From positions 62,001 to 126,000 of the forward strand of contig CANEGO010000003.1 in the NCBI GenBank assembly GCA_947427095.1: 64,000 nucleotides of DNA, given 5' to 3'. Positions 29,534 to 39,485 of the stretch are shown one piece after another (position 1 is the first letter of the stretch; each line of letters begins with the position of its first letter). The notes below the pieces were generated by a model. The model was given only the letters and a program-made list of their open reading frames with translations, made no database searches and was not told the DNA's origin. Made by a program: the position numbers and the translations under genes. This DNA is from an uncultured Clostridium sp. GTDB lineage: Bacteria > Bacillota_I > Bacilli_A > RF39 > UBA660.

Positions 29534-30700
29534 ATGAACTTTAATAAAGAAATAAATAGGTATGGTACAAATAGTTTAAAATATGATTTTAAAAAAGCTA
29601 AAAATAAACCGGAAGATGTTTTTCCGCTTTGGGTTGCAGACATGGATTTTAAGTGTCCTAAAGAAGTAATAAAGGAAATGAATAAAAGAGTAAAACACGG
29701 AATTTTTGGCTATTCACAAACTAATCAAGATTATTTTAAATCTGTTTATAATTGGTATAAGAAAAACTTTAATGTATCTTTAAAAGAAGAATGGCTTATT
29801 AAAACACCAGGCGTTGTATTTGCACTAGCAACCGCGGTCAAAGTTTTAACAAAGGAAAAAGATTATGTATTAATTAATAATCCAGTATATTATCCTTTTT
29901 CTGAAGTAGTAACCGATAATAATAGAAAAGTAATAAGTAGTAACTTGGTTTTAGAAGATGGTAGATATCACATTGATTTTGACGATATGGAAGAAAAGAT
30001 AAAAAAATATAAAATAAAATTATATCTTTTATGTTCACCTCATAATCCAGTTGGTAGGGTATGGAAAAAAGAAGAGTTAGATAAAATTATAGAAATATGC
30101 AAAAGAAATAAAGTCTTTATTGTATCCGATGAAATACATAGTGATTTTGTATGGAGTGGTAAACATAGATGCTTGTTAAAGTACAAAGATTATTTAGATA
30201 ATATGATGGTTTGTACAACACCTAGTAAGACTTTTAATTTAGCAGGACTTCAAGTATCAAATATTTTTATTCCTAATAAAAAGGTAAGAGATAGTTTTCA
30301 AAATGAGATATGGAAAACAGGCTATAGTCTTGTAAATACAATGGGAATAGTAGCGTGTAAGGCAGCTTATGATAGTGGCTATTCTTGGTTAGAAAATTTA
30401 AGAGCGTATCTTAAAGACAATATTGATTTTGTAGATAACTTTTTAAAAGAACGATTGCCAAAGGTTAAATTAATATATCCAGAAGGAACCTACCTGTTAT
30501 GGTTAGATTTTAGAGAATTAAAACTTTCTGATGATGAAATAAATAAGATTATGTTAAACGATGCAAAACTATGGCTTGATGGTGGCGCTATGTTTGGTAA
30601 AACGGGTAAAGGGTTTCAAAGATTAAATATAGCACTCCCAAGAAAAAAATTAAAATGGGCTTTAGAGCAAATAGAAAGGGCTTTTAAAGATGATGAATAA
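29534..30700 (+). CDS. MalY/PatB family PLP-dependent aminotransferase (cystathionine beta-lyase-like)
   Basis: RYGTNSLKYDF, FPLWVADMDFKCP, SPHNPVGRVWKKEELDKI, SDEIHSDFVW, TPSKTFNLAGLQ. Confidence 0.92.
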   Translation: MNFNKEINRYGTNSLKYDFKKAKNKPEDVFPLWVADMDFKCPKEVIKEMNKRVKHGIFGYSQTNQDYFKSVYNWYKKNFNVSLKEEWLIKTPGVVFALATAVKVLTKEKDYVLINNPVYYPFSEVVTDNNRKVISSNLVLEDGRYHIDFDDMEEKIKKYKIKLYLLCSPHNPVGRVWKKEELDKIIEICKRNKVFIVSDEIHSDFVWSGKHRCLLKYKDYLDNMMVCTTPSKTFNLAGLQVSNIFIPNKKVRDSFQNEIWKTGYSLVNTMGIVACKAAYDSGYSWLENLRAYLKDNIDFVDNFLKERLPKVKLIYPEGTYLLWLDFRELKLSDDEINKIMLNDAKLWLDGGAMFGKTGKGFQRLNIALPRKKLKWALEQIERAFKDDE

Positions 30701-31013
30701 TTGGTGTGAAAAATTAAAATAATATTGGATACAAAAGGATATTTCAAAAATTATATCTTTATTTGATGAAAATGCAGATTATTACGAAACTCCATTTCAA
30801 AAAGTTAATGACATAAAATTAGTTTGGAAAGATATCGAATCACAAAATCTACAATCTTTAGAATATAAAATAATAGGAGAAAAGAATAATACCATCATTG
30901 CAAATTACATTATGAACGATAGTGGAAGAATAGTTGATATGATATATGAAATAGAATTAAACGAGAAAGGTAAATGTACTTATTTTAAACAATGGTATAT
31001 GATTTTTAATTAA
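30690..31013 (+). pseudogene. NTF2-like/SnoaL-like protein with an in-frame stop
   Basis: MMNNWCEKLK*YWIQKDISKIISLFDENADYYETPFQKVNDIKLVWKDI...YEIELNEKGKCTYFKQWYMIFN*; TAA at 30720-30722 with the same frame open on both sides. Confidence 0.75.
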
Positions 31014-31014
31014 A

Positions 31015-31038
31015 AAGACTAGTCGAACGACTAGTCTT
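31015..31038 (+). terminator. perfect 10-bp hairpin, terminator-like
   Basis: AAGACTAGTC GAAC GACTAGTCTT; weak T tail. Confidence 0.5.
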
Positions 31039-31169
31039 ATAAAATGCCTAACGGCACCTGTCATAGTATAATATCAAAAGATATTGTACAATATAAAGCA
31101 TTTCTACTCCTGTACTCATATACTACTATAATAGTATATATAAGTCAATAAAATTTATTCATAAAATTA

Positions 31170-31802
31170 TTAAATTGTATATTCCTTAGTTATTTCTTTA
31201 TCTATTTTATTCATGATGTCGTTAGGACATTTTATTTTTTGTAAATAATCGAATTCATTAATTGGTTTACAAATTGATAATTTACTTATTGTTTTTAAAT
31301 GATCTATGCAGGCATAAGATTTATTATTCATTCTTTTTTCATAATATTTTATACAATTCTTTATTTTTGACTTTTCCGTAGAATTATGGCAATTTTCTGA
31401 TAATATTTTTAATTTTTCTAATTCTTGTTTACTATATAAAATGTTTCCAACATAAAGATTCTTTTTATGCTTTTTAGAAGTTATAGGTATTACATGTAAT
31501 ACAGGAGACATCATTGTGTCTTTTTTTGAAACAGTTATAGCGTAATGTTCTCCTGAAAACTCACTACCTATATTTATACCGAATTTAGCTTTTATGATAC
31601 TACCTCTTGAATATCTTTTATATTTTAAAGGTTTATTTTTAATCTCATATAATAAAGTTTCTGTTTTATTAAGGGTTGAATCTTCAAAATGAGTATATTT
31701 ATCTATTAAATTTTTGTCTGATATAATGATGTTATTATGATGCGCTTTAATGAGCTTTTTATGTTTGTTTTCTTTTTCTTTATTATTCATGATTCTTTCC
31801 AT
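31170..31802 (-). CDS. PemK/MazF-like toxin family protein
   Basis: SRGSIIKAKFGINIGSEFSGEHYAITVSKKD...VLHVIPITSKKH; no obvious adjacent antitoxin. Confidence 0.75.
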   Translation of the reverse strand: MERIMNNKEKENKHKKLIKAHHNNIIISDKNLIDKYTHFEDSTLNKTETLLYEIKNKPLKYKRYSRGSIIKAKFGINIGSEFSGEHYAITVSKKDTMMSPVLHVIPITSKKHKKNLYVGNILYSKQELEKLKILSENCHNSTEKSKIKNCIKYYEKRMNNKSYACIDHLKTISKLSICKPINEFDYLQKIKCPNDIMNKIDKEITKEYTI

Positions 31803-31896
31803 TTCATAAAAATTGTTTTTTAATTTATGTTATACTATACATGTATTAGGAAATATGTCGCATTTTGCTTTGAAATAAAGAAAGGAGAATAAATAT

Positions 31897-32436
31897 ATGA
31901 AATTATTTATAAATGCAAGTAGTAGAAAAAAGAATTGTTATACGTTATTAAAAGACTTAATGGATAAAGATGATGAATTAGTTTCTTTAGCAGATTATGA
32001 TATTAAGTTTTGTTTAGGATGCAATTCGTGTATAAAACCACTAGAAAAACATTGTATATTAAATGATTATATAACAAACAATTTGTATGATAAAATATTA
32101 AAATCTGGTAAAATAGTTATAGCAAGTCCTCTTTATATGAGTAGTATAAGTGGTTTATTAAAAAACTTACTTGATAGATTATATCCATTTTATAATCATA
32201 GTTTATTTAAGGGCCAAGAGATATATTTGATATTAACTGGGCATGGTACTAAAGAGGAAAATGAAGAAGAAATAAAAGGAATAGTAAAATACTTTGAGGG
32301 CATTAGTGAATGGATGAATTTTAAATTTCATTTTCTAGATTATATATCAACAAGTGATCCTAAGGAAGATAAAGATATAAAGAATGCAGTTAAAAATTAT
32401 GATGACGTAATAGAAAATATAAAGAAAGAAATATAA
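31897..32436 (+). CDS. NADPH-dependent FMN reductase / flavodoxin family
   Basis: FCLGCNSCIKPLEKHCILND, VIASPLYMSSISGLLKNLLDRLYPF. Confidence 0.88.
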   Translation: MKLFINASSRKKNCYTLLKDLMDKDDELVSLADYDIKFCLGCNSCIKPLEKHCILNDYITNNLYDKILKSGKIVIASPLYMSSISGLLKNLLDRLYPFYNHSLFKGQEIYLILTGHGTKEENEEEIKGIVKYFEGISEWMNFKFHFLDYISTSDPKEDKDIKNAVKNYDDVIENIKKEI

Positions 32437-32458
32437 CTTTATATAAAGGAAGGATAAA

Positions 32459-32863
32459 ATGAAAGAAACTTATGAATTTTTAAAAGAAAAAACAAAAGTG
32501 AATTATGTTGCGACAGTAGATGGTGATAAGCCGAGTCTTAGACCATTTGGAGATCCAGTTTTATTTGATAATAAAATATATGTATTAACAAATAAGACTA
32601 AAAATGTTTTTAAGCAAATTAAAGAAAACAATAATGTTTGTATTGTTGCTTATGATGAAGAAAACTGGATTAGAATAAGATGTAAACTAATAGATGATAG
32701 TAATAACATAGAAGCAAAGAAAGCGATAATAGAAGAGTTTGATTGGGCTATAGAAGCTGGTTATACGTTAGATAACCCTGATTTTGCTGCTTTATACATA
32801 AAAGATGCTGATGTAACGATAGCAGATTCGGATGGAGACATAATAAATACGTATAAATTTTAG
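32459..32863 (+). CDS. pyridoxamine 5'-phosphate oxidase-fold protein
   Basis: NYVATVDGDKPSLRPFGDPVLFDNKIYVLTNKTKNVFKQIKENNNVCIVAY. Confidence 0.9.
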   Translation: MKETYEFLKEKTKVNYVATVDGDKPSLRPFGDPVLFDNKIYVLTNKTKNVFKQIKENNNVCIVAYDEENWIRIRCKLIDDSNNIEAKKAIIEEFDWAIEAGYTLDNPDFAALYIKDADVTIADSDGDIINTYKF

Positions 32864-32884
32864 AATTGTTTAGAGGAAAATAAG

Positions 32885-33994
32885 ATGGAAAAAAAATTAA
32901 AAGAAATAGCACTACATATAACAGAATCTTGTACTCATAATTGCCCAATGTGTTATGCTACAGAAGAAGGAACAATAAGAGAACATGGTAATTTAGAAAA
33001 TTTAAAAAAGATAGTTAAAAACGCCGTAATTAATGGTGTTGAAACAATTAATTTAGTTGGTGGAGATCCTTGTGACTATCCATATATGGTAAATCTTTTA
33101 GAGTATATTAAAGGTGTTTCAGATTATTTTAAAAAAGAAATAAAGGTAAGTATTTTATCTAATACTCACGTTTATAGAAAAGATGGAAAAGAAGTTCCAA
33201 TTGAAACAATAGTGCCACTTGTATACTCTCTTGAATCAACTATACATGGCCCTGGTTCTAAAACACACGATGCATTCTGTAGAATGCCAAATGCCTATGA
33301 GAACGTAATAGGAAATTTAAAGAAGTACGATGAATTAAGAGATAAAGAAAATCAGAGTTTAGGTATTATTGTAAACATGATGCCCGAGACGGCTAATTTT
33401 ACTAAAGATATAATAGATGAAGTTTCTAAAAGAATAAATTATGAATACGTTCTTATACAAAGAATTGCGCCAACAGGTCGCGCTGAGGGTAAAACTTGTT
33501 ATGCTATAAATAATAAACAATTAGACATGATCATGGATGCTATTAATAAGGCCTCTAACCAATATCCAAATGTTGAATTTAATTTTGTTGATGTTGTACC
33601 TTATTGTGCTGTTAAAGAGGAAAATAGAAAGTTTTTGCCTAAAGGTGGCTGTAACTGGGGAGAAGAAATAGTGGCGGTTAAATTAAATGGAGATATTACA
33701 AGATGTGCTATGTCGTCTAATGTAATTGGTAACTTTCTTGATTTAGATACACCTAGAAAATTCAATGAATTTTGGAATAATAATAAGGAATTAGTCGCTA
33801 GTAGAAATAGAGTACACCTAACTTCAAAGTGTTTTGCCTGTAAAGATTATTTGTTATGTAGGGGTGGCTGTTTTATGTCGGGAATTAATAATGGTATTGC
33901 TATAGGTGATCCTTATAAGTTTGGATATAATATGCCTATAAAAATGGTAGACTCTTTAGCAGATGAATTGGATAAAGGTAAGTCTCTTGGGTAA
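32885..33994 (+). CDS. radical SAM/SPASM-type protein
   Basis: CTHNCPMC (CxxxCxxC), VGGDPCDYP, C-terminal CFACKDYLLCRGGCF. Confidence 0.9.
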   Translation: MEKKLKEIALHITESCTHNCPMCYATEEGTIREHGNLENLKKIVKNAVINGVETINLVGGDPCDYPYMVNLLEYIKGVSDYFKKEIKVSILSNTHVYRKDGKEVPIETIVPLVYSLESTIHGPGSKTHDAFCRMPNAYENVIGNLKKYDELRDKENQSLGIIVNMMPETANFTKDIIDEVSKRINYEYVLIQRIAPTGRAEGKTCYAINNKQLDMIMDAINKASNQYPNVEFNFVDVVPYCAVKEENRKFLPKGGCNWGEEIVAVKLNGDITRCAMSSNVIGNFLDLDTPRKFNEFWNNNKELVASRNRVHLTSKCFACKDYLLCRGGCFMSGINNGIAIGDPYKFGYNMPIKMVDSLADELDKGKSLG

Positions 33995-34008
33995 AAGGAA
34001 GTGAAATA

Positions 34009-34947
34009 ATGAAAGTACTTATTTTCACACACAAAAGTGATATAGATGGAATGGGCGGCGCGGTACTTGCTAAACTTGCTTTTAAAAATGTGGATTATGT
34101 ATTATGTGAAACCTTTGAATTACAAAATGAAATACAAAAATTTTACGATAATGGTAAAATCTATGATTATGATTTTGTTTACGTAACTGATTTATGGCTT
34201 GAAGAACCTATGCTTTCTAAAGTGGCAAACGATGAAAAATTAAATGGTAAATTCTTACTTTTTGATCATCATGAATCAGCATTAAAAAACAATATAGATA
34301 AGTATGATTTTATAAACATTAAAATTGAAGATGAAAAAGGTAAATGTTGTGGAACGCAGTTGTTTTATGAATACTTGAAAAAAAATAGAATAATTGTTGA
34401 TAGCAATGATACAGCTGGATTTGTTGAACTAACTAGAAGGTATGATACTTGGGAATGGAAAAACATTTATAATGATGAAAAAGCCCACGCGCTTACGTTA
34501 TTATTTGACGCAGTGGGTAAAGATGGATATATAAAATTAATGTTAGATAAATTATCTTTACAAGGTAATGAATTTAAGTTTAATGAATTAGAAAAAATGT
34601 TAATTAATAATAAAAAAGAACAAGTATGTTCAAAACTAGAAGAGTATTATAAAAAAATGCTTATAAAAGATGTATTAGGATATAGAGCTGGAATTATATT
34701 TATAGATTATGAGTATAGAAATGATTTAGCAGAATACATAAGAAATAAAAATACTGATATAGACTTAGTTATAATGTCCGCGTTTGATTATGGAACTATC
34801 TCATATAGAAGAATAAAAGAAAACTTTAAAGTAAGAGAAATAGCCGAATATTTTGGTGGTAGAGGCCATGATTATGCTGCTTCGAGTCCTATTTTAGAAG
34901 AAACTAAAGAAAGTGTGTTAAAATTATTATTAAAAGGGAGAAATTAA
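34009..34947 (+). CDS. DHH-family phosphoesterase
   Basis: FTHKSDIDGMGGAVLAKLAF, LLFDHHESAL, YFGGRGHDYAASSP. Confidence 0.9.
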   Translation: MKVLIFTHKSDIDGMGGAVLAKLAFKNVDYVLCETFELQNEIQKFYDNGKIYDYDFVYVTDLWLEEPMLSKVANDEKLNGKFLLFDHHESALKNNIDKYDFINIKIEDEKGKCCGTQLFYEYLKKNRIIVDSNDTAGFVELTRRYDTWEWKNIYNDEKAHALTLLFDAVGKDGYIKLMLDKLSLQGNEFKFNELEKMLINNKKEQVCSKLEEYYKKMLIKDVLGYRAGIIFIDYEYRNDLAEYIRNKNTDIDLVIMSAFDYGTISYRRIKENFKVREIAEYFGGRGHDYAASSPILEETKESVLKLLLKGRN

Positions 34948-34948
34948 T

Positions 34949-35515
34949 ATGAAAAATATATTTATTATTCATGGTTTCATGGGAAGTAATATAGAAAATT
35001 GGTTTCCATGGTTTAAGAGAAAAGTTGATTCAGAAAATACGTTATGTGTTATTCCTCAATTCCCAATAGAAATAGAAAAACAAAACTATAATGAATGGAA
35101 AAAAATGCTTGATGTATATAAAGATTATGGAATGATTAACAATGAAACGATTTTAATTGGTCATTCTACAGGCAGTGCATGTGCTATTAAATATATTTTA
35201 GATGAAAAGATTAAAATTAATAGGTTAATTTTAATTAGTGGTTTTAATGGTCTTTTAGCACCAGATCCAGATGATTTACATAATAAGGTTAATCCTACTT
35301 TCTATGTATCAGATGCCTTATTAAAGGATGTTAAAAATTATGCAAATGAAATTATTTGCATGTATGGAGATGATGATCCATATATACCACAACCTGTTTT
35401 ACATTCATTATCTGAAAAATTAAATGCTAAAGAAATTGTTATCCTGGGTGGTGGACATTTAAATTCTGAATCGGGATATGATAAATTTGAAGAGTTATTG
35501 AAATACATTAACTAA
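34949..35515 (+). CDS. alpha/beta hydrolase (RBBP9/YdeN-like)
   Basis: IFIIHGFMGSNIENWFPWF, LIGHSTGSACAIKY, YGDDDPYIP, GGGHLNSESGY. Confidence 0.9.
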   Translation: MKNIFIIHGFMGSNIENWFPWFKRKVDSENTLCVIPQFPIEIEKQNYNEWKKMLDVYKDYGMINNETILIGHSTGSACAIKYILDEKIKINRLILISGFNGLLAPDPDDLHNKVNPTFYVSDALLKDVKNYANEIICMYGDDDPYIPQPVLHSLSEKLNAKEIVILGGGHLNSESGYDKFEELLKYIN

Positions 35516-35556
35516 AATAAAATGTTATAAAAAAATATATTATGATTAACAATCAA

Positions 35557-35597
35557 TGAGTTGCTGCTAAAGCTGGTTAGCAATTCTTTTTTTGTGC
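35557..35597 (+). terminator. intrinsic terminator
   Basis: GAGTTGCT...AGCAATTC followed by TTTTTTT. Confidence 0.7.
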
Positions 35598-35635
35598 TCA
35601 AAAGCATGCTATAATAATAATGGAGGGTTAATAAT

Positions 35636-36262
35636 ATGGCAAGTAGCATGATACACATTGCGGTAGCAAATGAAATTAATAAAGTGTTAAAACGTAATAA
35701 TAAACATATTTTAATAGGAAGTATTGCACCTGATATTACAAAACATATTGGAATGACAAAAAAAGATTCTCATTTTCAAGATACTGATGAGGATTTACCT
35801 CACTTAGATAAATTTTTAAATAAGTATAGATATAATCTAAATGATGATTTTGCACTAGGTTATTACATTCATTTATATACTGATTATTTATGGTTTAAGT
35901 ACTTTGAACCGGATTTTTATAAGAATGGTGTTATATATAAATTAGATGGTACTATAGAAAACATTCCATTTGAGAAAAAAAGAGATTATTTTTATAATGA
36001 CTATACTAACTTAAACATAAAATTAATCGATAAATATAATATGGATTTAAGTATTTTTTATGAAGAAGTACCAAAGTTTAAAAACATTATAAAAGAAATT
36101 CCTATGGATAAAATTGATATAATAATTAATCAAGCAGGTATTATAATAGAAAATACAAAAGAAAATAAAGCTTATGTATTTGATATGGAAGTTATAAATA
36201 AATTTATTCATGCGTCAGTAGAATATATATTATCTAATTTAAAAGATATAGGAGTGATTTAA
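35636..36262 (+). CDS. zinc-dependent phospholipase C-like protein
   Basis: MASSMIHIAVANEINKVL...ILIGSIAPDITKH...SHFQDTDEDLPHLDKFL...LGYYIHLYTDYLWF. Confidence 0.7.
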   Translation: MASSMIHIAVANEINKVLKRNNKHILIGSIAPDITKHIGMTKKDSHFQDTDEDLPHLDKFLNKYRYNLNDDFALGYYIHLYTDYLWFKYFEPDFYKNGVIYKLDGTIENIPFEKKRDYFYNDYTNLNIKLIDKYNMDLSIFYEEVPKFKNIIKEIPMDKIDIIINQAGIIIENTKENKAYVFDMEVINKFIHASVEYILSNLKDIGVI

Positions 36263-36880
36263 ATGAAAGTATTATTAGTAAATGGAAGCCTGCATAAAGA
36301 TGGAGCAACTAACTTAGCTTTAGAAGAAGTTTCTAAAGCATTAAATAAAAATGGTATTGATACCGAAATATTTTGGATAGGTAATAAAGCAATAGCTGGG
36401 TGTATTGGATGCGGAGTATGTTACAAAAGTCAAAGGTGTTTTATAAATGATAAAGTAAATGAATTTTTAGATAAAGCAGAAAAGGTAGATGGATATATTT
36501 TTGGTTCAGCGGTACACTATGCTGGACCTACTGGCTTTATGAAATCCTTTATGGATAGATGCTTTTATGATAAAAATTGTTTTGATTATAAGCCTGTAGC
36601 TTGTGTTGTAAGCGCAAGAAGAGGTGGAGCCGCTACAGCATTTGATGATTTAAATAAATATTTTACTATAAAAAATATGATTGTTGTAGGAAGCCAGTAT
36701 TGGAATCAAATTCATGGTAATAATAAAGAAGAAGCTATTAAAGATGAAGAAGGTCTTCAAACCATGAGAACACTTGCAAACAACATGGCTTGGATATTAA
36801 AATGCATTGAAGCAGGAAAGAAAAACGGTATACAATATCCAGAGAAAGAAAAAAGAATATCAACAAATTTCATAAGATAA
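36263..36880 (+). CDS. NADPH-dependent FMN reductase / flavodoxin family
   Basis: LLVNGSLHKDGATNLAL, AGCIGCGVCYKSQRCFINDKV, HYAGPTGFMKSFMDRCFY. Confidence 0.93.
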   Translation: MKVLLVNGSLHKDGATNLALEEVSKALNKNGIDTEIFWIGNKAIAGCIGCGVCYKSQRCFINDKVNEFLDKAEKVDGYIFGSAVHYAGPTGFMKSFMDRCFYDKNCFDYKPVACVVSARRGGAATAFDDLNKYFTIKNMIVVGSQYWNQIHGNNKEEAIKDEEGLQTMRTLANNMAWILKCIEAGKKNGIQYPEKEKRISTNFIR

Positions 36881-36881
36881 A

Positions 36882-36912
36882 AGAACTCTAATTAATAGAG
36901 TCCTTTTTTTCT
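36882..36912. terminator. terminator between convergent genes
   Basis: GAACTCTAATTAATAGAGTCCTTTTTTT. Confidence 0.65.
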
Positions 36913-37979
36913 TGAATTATTTTTTTGTTGTTTAGTAATCTTTCGTTATCAGGTTCCATATCTATGGCTTTATCACACCATTTTAAGGCTTCATCAAAGT
37001 TTCCTAAATAAAACTCACTTATTGATAAAAGGTCATATGGTGTATAATTCCAACTAAAAGGTTCATTTATGTATGATTTTGCATGGCTTTTTATTTCTAA
37101 AGCATCTAAGCAAAAGGTTTTAACTTTTTCCCAGTCTTGAAGTTCATACTCAAGAAGTGCTCGTTCCACATAAGAATCTCTTAAGTATGGTGCTTCCATA
37201 ATAGCTTTGTCAAGCCACATCCTAGATTCTTCGTATCTTTTTAGATTTTTATAGCATCTAGCTATAAATCTCATTGATGCACATCTTTCATCTTTCCATG
37301 TTGCGGTAGGTAGTGAAAGATGTCTTATTAATGTGTCTATTGCCTCGTTCCATTTGTCGTAGAACATGTATTCTCTTCCTAAATAGTGAACGTTTCTATC
37401 ATCATTAGGATTTTCTTTGACCGATAATTCAAGAAGCGGTAAATAACTACTCCTTGATTTAGTATCATCAGGCCAGTGATCTACGGTTATTTCATCGGTT
37501 GTTGCAAATACTTCTTTTTCACCCGTATATTTTAATACTTCATGTACCGGATGTACCCACTCATAATTATTTCTTGCGTGTATTTTTTCTATGTAGAAGT
37601 TAACTAAAGGATTTCCGTTTTCATCGTGACTCCAGTTATAGTTATACCTTAAATGATTAACTTCATCTTTCCACAGTAATTCTATCTTTTCTCTCCATCC
37701 AGGAGATAATACTTCATCTAAGTCAGTACATACACACACGTCATAATCTTCGGGAACGAGTTTTAATGATTCGTTTCTAGCTACATCAAATCTCCAAGGT
37801 TTTATTTCTTTTACTGTTACTTTGGCACCTAACTTTTTTAACTTTTCCACAGTATTATCTGTAGATCCAGTATCTAATACGTATACTTCATCTGCTTCTT
37901 TCATGGAATTATACCATCTTTCAGCAAATTTTTCTTCATTTTTAGTTATTGCATAAACACATATTTTTAATTTATTCAT
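36888..37979 (-). CDS. family 2 glycosyltransferase with TPR-like C-terminus
   Basis: ICVYAITKNEEKFAERWYNSMKEADEVYVLDTGSTDNTVEKL...CVCTDLDEVLSPGWR; C-terminal YLGNFDEALKWCDKAIDMEPDNERL. Confidence 0.92.
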   Translation of the reverse strand: MNKLKICVYAITKNEEKFAERWYNSMKEADEVYVLDTGSTDNTVEKLKKLGAKVTVKEIKPWRFDVARNESLKLVPEDYDVCVCTDLDEVLSPGWREKIELLWKDEVNHLRYNYNWSHDENGNPLVNFYIEKIHARNNYEWVHPVHEVLKYTGEKEVFATTDEITVDHWPDDTKSRSSYLPLLELSVKENPNDDRNVHYLGREYMFYDKWNEAIDTLIRHLSLPTATWKDERCASMRFIARCYKNLKRYEESRMWLDKAIMEAPYLRDSYVERALLEYELQDWEKVKTFCLDALEIKSHAKSYINEPFSWNYTPYDLLSISEFYLGNFDEALKWCDKAIDMEPDNERLLNNKKIIQEKKDSIN

Positions 37980-37987
37980 ATTATCTC

Positions 37988-38674
37988 CTAATTAAGTTTT
38001 TTTACACTTAGTGTTGCATTCACTCCAGAACCTAGGGTAACACCAACTGCAAGTAATGCTGATATTGCCATGTCGATTACTGCTCCGGCAGGTAACGTAA
38101 CGATTACACTTCCACTATAAAGTGATCCAACACCAACGGATAATATTCTTGATATAACGGTATCTGGAATATTAGTTCCGTTACTTCTGACCGCTAAAGT
38201 TACAGTTGTACCAAGTGCTACAGATACATTACTATAATAGTTAATTTCATAGGTACCAGCTTGAGTTACCGTAATGCTATTAGCAGGAGTATATGTAGTA
38301 TTTAAGTTTGGCATTGCACTAGGTAAAGCTATTTGCGTTTGTGTACCAACACCTAAATTGATTGTTTGAGGAGCGTCACTATATTTTCCTCCATAAGCAT
38401 TTAAACCATTTGCTGGTCCGGTAGGACCAGTAACACCAGTAGCTCCAGTAGGCCCGGTAGCACCAGCTAAACCTTGAGGCCCAGTAGGCCCAGTAATGCC
38501 GGCTAAGCCTTGAGGTCCAGTTGCACCAGTAGGTCCAGTAGCGCCAGCTAAACCTTGAGACCCAGTAGCTCCAGTAGCTCCAGTAGGACCGGTAGCACCT
38601 GTTATACCATTAGGTCCTGTAGGCCCTTGTGGAATAACAAAATTTAATAAGTAATCTGGGTTGATAATAATCAT
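37988..38674 (-). CDS. collagen-like repeat protein with C-terminal BclA/C1q-like domain
   Basis: GxT triplets ([16 protein letters not shown]) followed by a beta-rich domain [30 protein letters not shown]. Confidence 0.9.
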   Translation of the reverse strand: MIIINPDYLLNFVIPQGPTGPNGITGATGPTGATGATGSQGLAGATGPTGATGPQGLAGITGPTGPQGLAGATGPTGATGVTGPTGPANGLNAYGGKYSDAPQTINLGVGTQTQIALPSAMPNLNTTYTPANSITVTQAGTYEINYYSNVSVALGTTVTLAVRSNGTNIPDTVISRILSVGVGSLYSGSVIVTLPAGAVIDMAISALLAVGVTLGSGVNATLSVKKLN

Positions 38675-38700
38675 TCCTTTCTTTAAAAAATTTTAAAATG

Positions 38701-39369
38701 TTATGCAGGTGTTATTGTTACACTTGCTTGAGAACCTGGAGCACCAGTAGTTACAGTTCCTATAGCTAAGTTTGGAGCTGGTCCAGTGGCTCCGGTAGCA
38801 CCAGTTGCCCCAGTAGGCCCGGTTAATCCTGCAATTCCTTCTTCGCCTTGTGGCCCGGTTGGTCCAGTAGGCCCGGTTGCACCAGTAGGTCCGGTTGGTC
38901 CAGTAGGTCCGGTTGGTCCAGTAGGCCCGGTTGCACCAGTAGCGCCAGTTGCTCCAGTAGGACCAGTTGCACCAGAAGGTCCGGTTGCTCCGGTAGGCCC
39001 GGTTGCTCCGGTAGGTCCGGTTGCACCAGTAGCTCCGGCTGCTCCAGAAGGTCCGGTTGCTCCAGTAGGACCAGTTGCTCCAGTAGGACCAGTTGCTCCA
39101 GAAGGTCCGGTTGCACCAGAAGGTCCAGTTGCACCAGTAGCTCCAGTTGCACCAGTAGCTCCAGTTGCCCCAGTAGCGCCAGTTAAGCCTTGAGGTCCAG
39201 TAGGTCCAGTTATCCCACCAGATGGCCCAGTAGGTCCAGTAGGTCCGGTAGGCCCAGTAGCACCAATAACGAATCGTACATTTCTAAAATTTTGTCTATC
39301 TTTTAGAAAATCGCACATTATGCTTCCAGAACAACAATTATGATTTTTATGATTATTGTTGTCTTTCAT
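38701..39369 (-). CDS. collagen-like repeat protein
   Basis: Basic/Cys N-terminus [15 protein letters not shown], then ~45 G-x-y triplets, short tail [19 protein letters not shown]. Confidence 0.9.
   Translation of the reverse strand: MKDNNNHKNHNCCSGSIMCDFLKDRQNFRNVRFVIGATGPTGPTGPTGPSGGITGPTGPQGLTGATGATGATGATGATGATGPSGATGPSGATGPTGATGPTGATGPSGAAGATGATGPTGATGPTGATGPSGATGPTGATGATGATGPTGPTGPTGPTGPTGATGPTGPTGPQGEEGIAGLTGPTGATGATGATGPAPNLAIGTVTTGAPGSQASVTITPA
38780..39265. repeat. degenerate 9-bp tandem repeats encoding GxT triplets, locally GC-rich
   Basis: Repeated CCAGTAGGTCCGGTT / CCAGTTGCACCAGTAGCT units on the + strand. Confidence 0.9.
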
Positions 39370-39485
39370 TTTTTATCTCCTTTCACCTTATAATATGAAC
39401 GTTGGATTTTATCACTTATTATGTTTGTTGCATATTATATTAAAATGTGCTATTATCTAGCTATTGAATTCTAAAGGAGAAAGTT

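Noticed and set aside
38786-39193. + strand ORF ([10 protein letters not shown]...) and other long overlapping frames in the collagen region
   Set aside because: Mirror frames of low-complexity 9-bp repeats; the - strand frame gives authentic Gly-x-y collagen with proper termini.
38780-39265. Tandem repeats as a possible CRISPR array
   Set aside because: Repeat unit is 9 bp and coding (GxT); no 23-40 bp repeat/spacer pattern and no cas genes in the window.
39380-39480. Possible Mn riboswitch upstream of the transporter-like gene
   Set aside because: Leader is only ~100 nt between divergent genes with no terminator or recognisable yybP-ykoY core.
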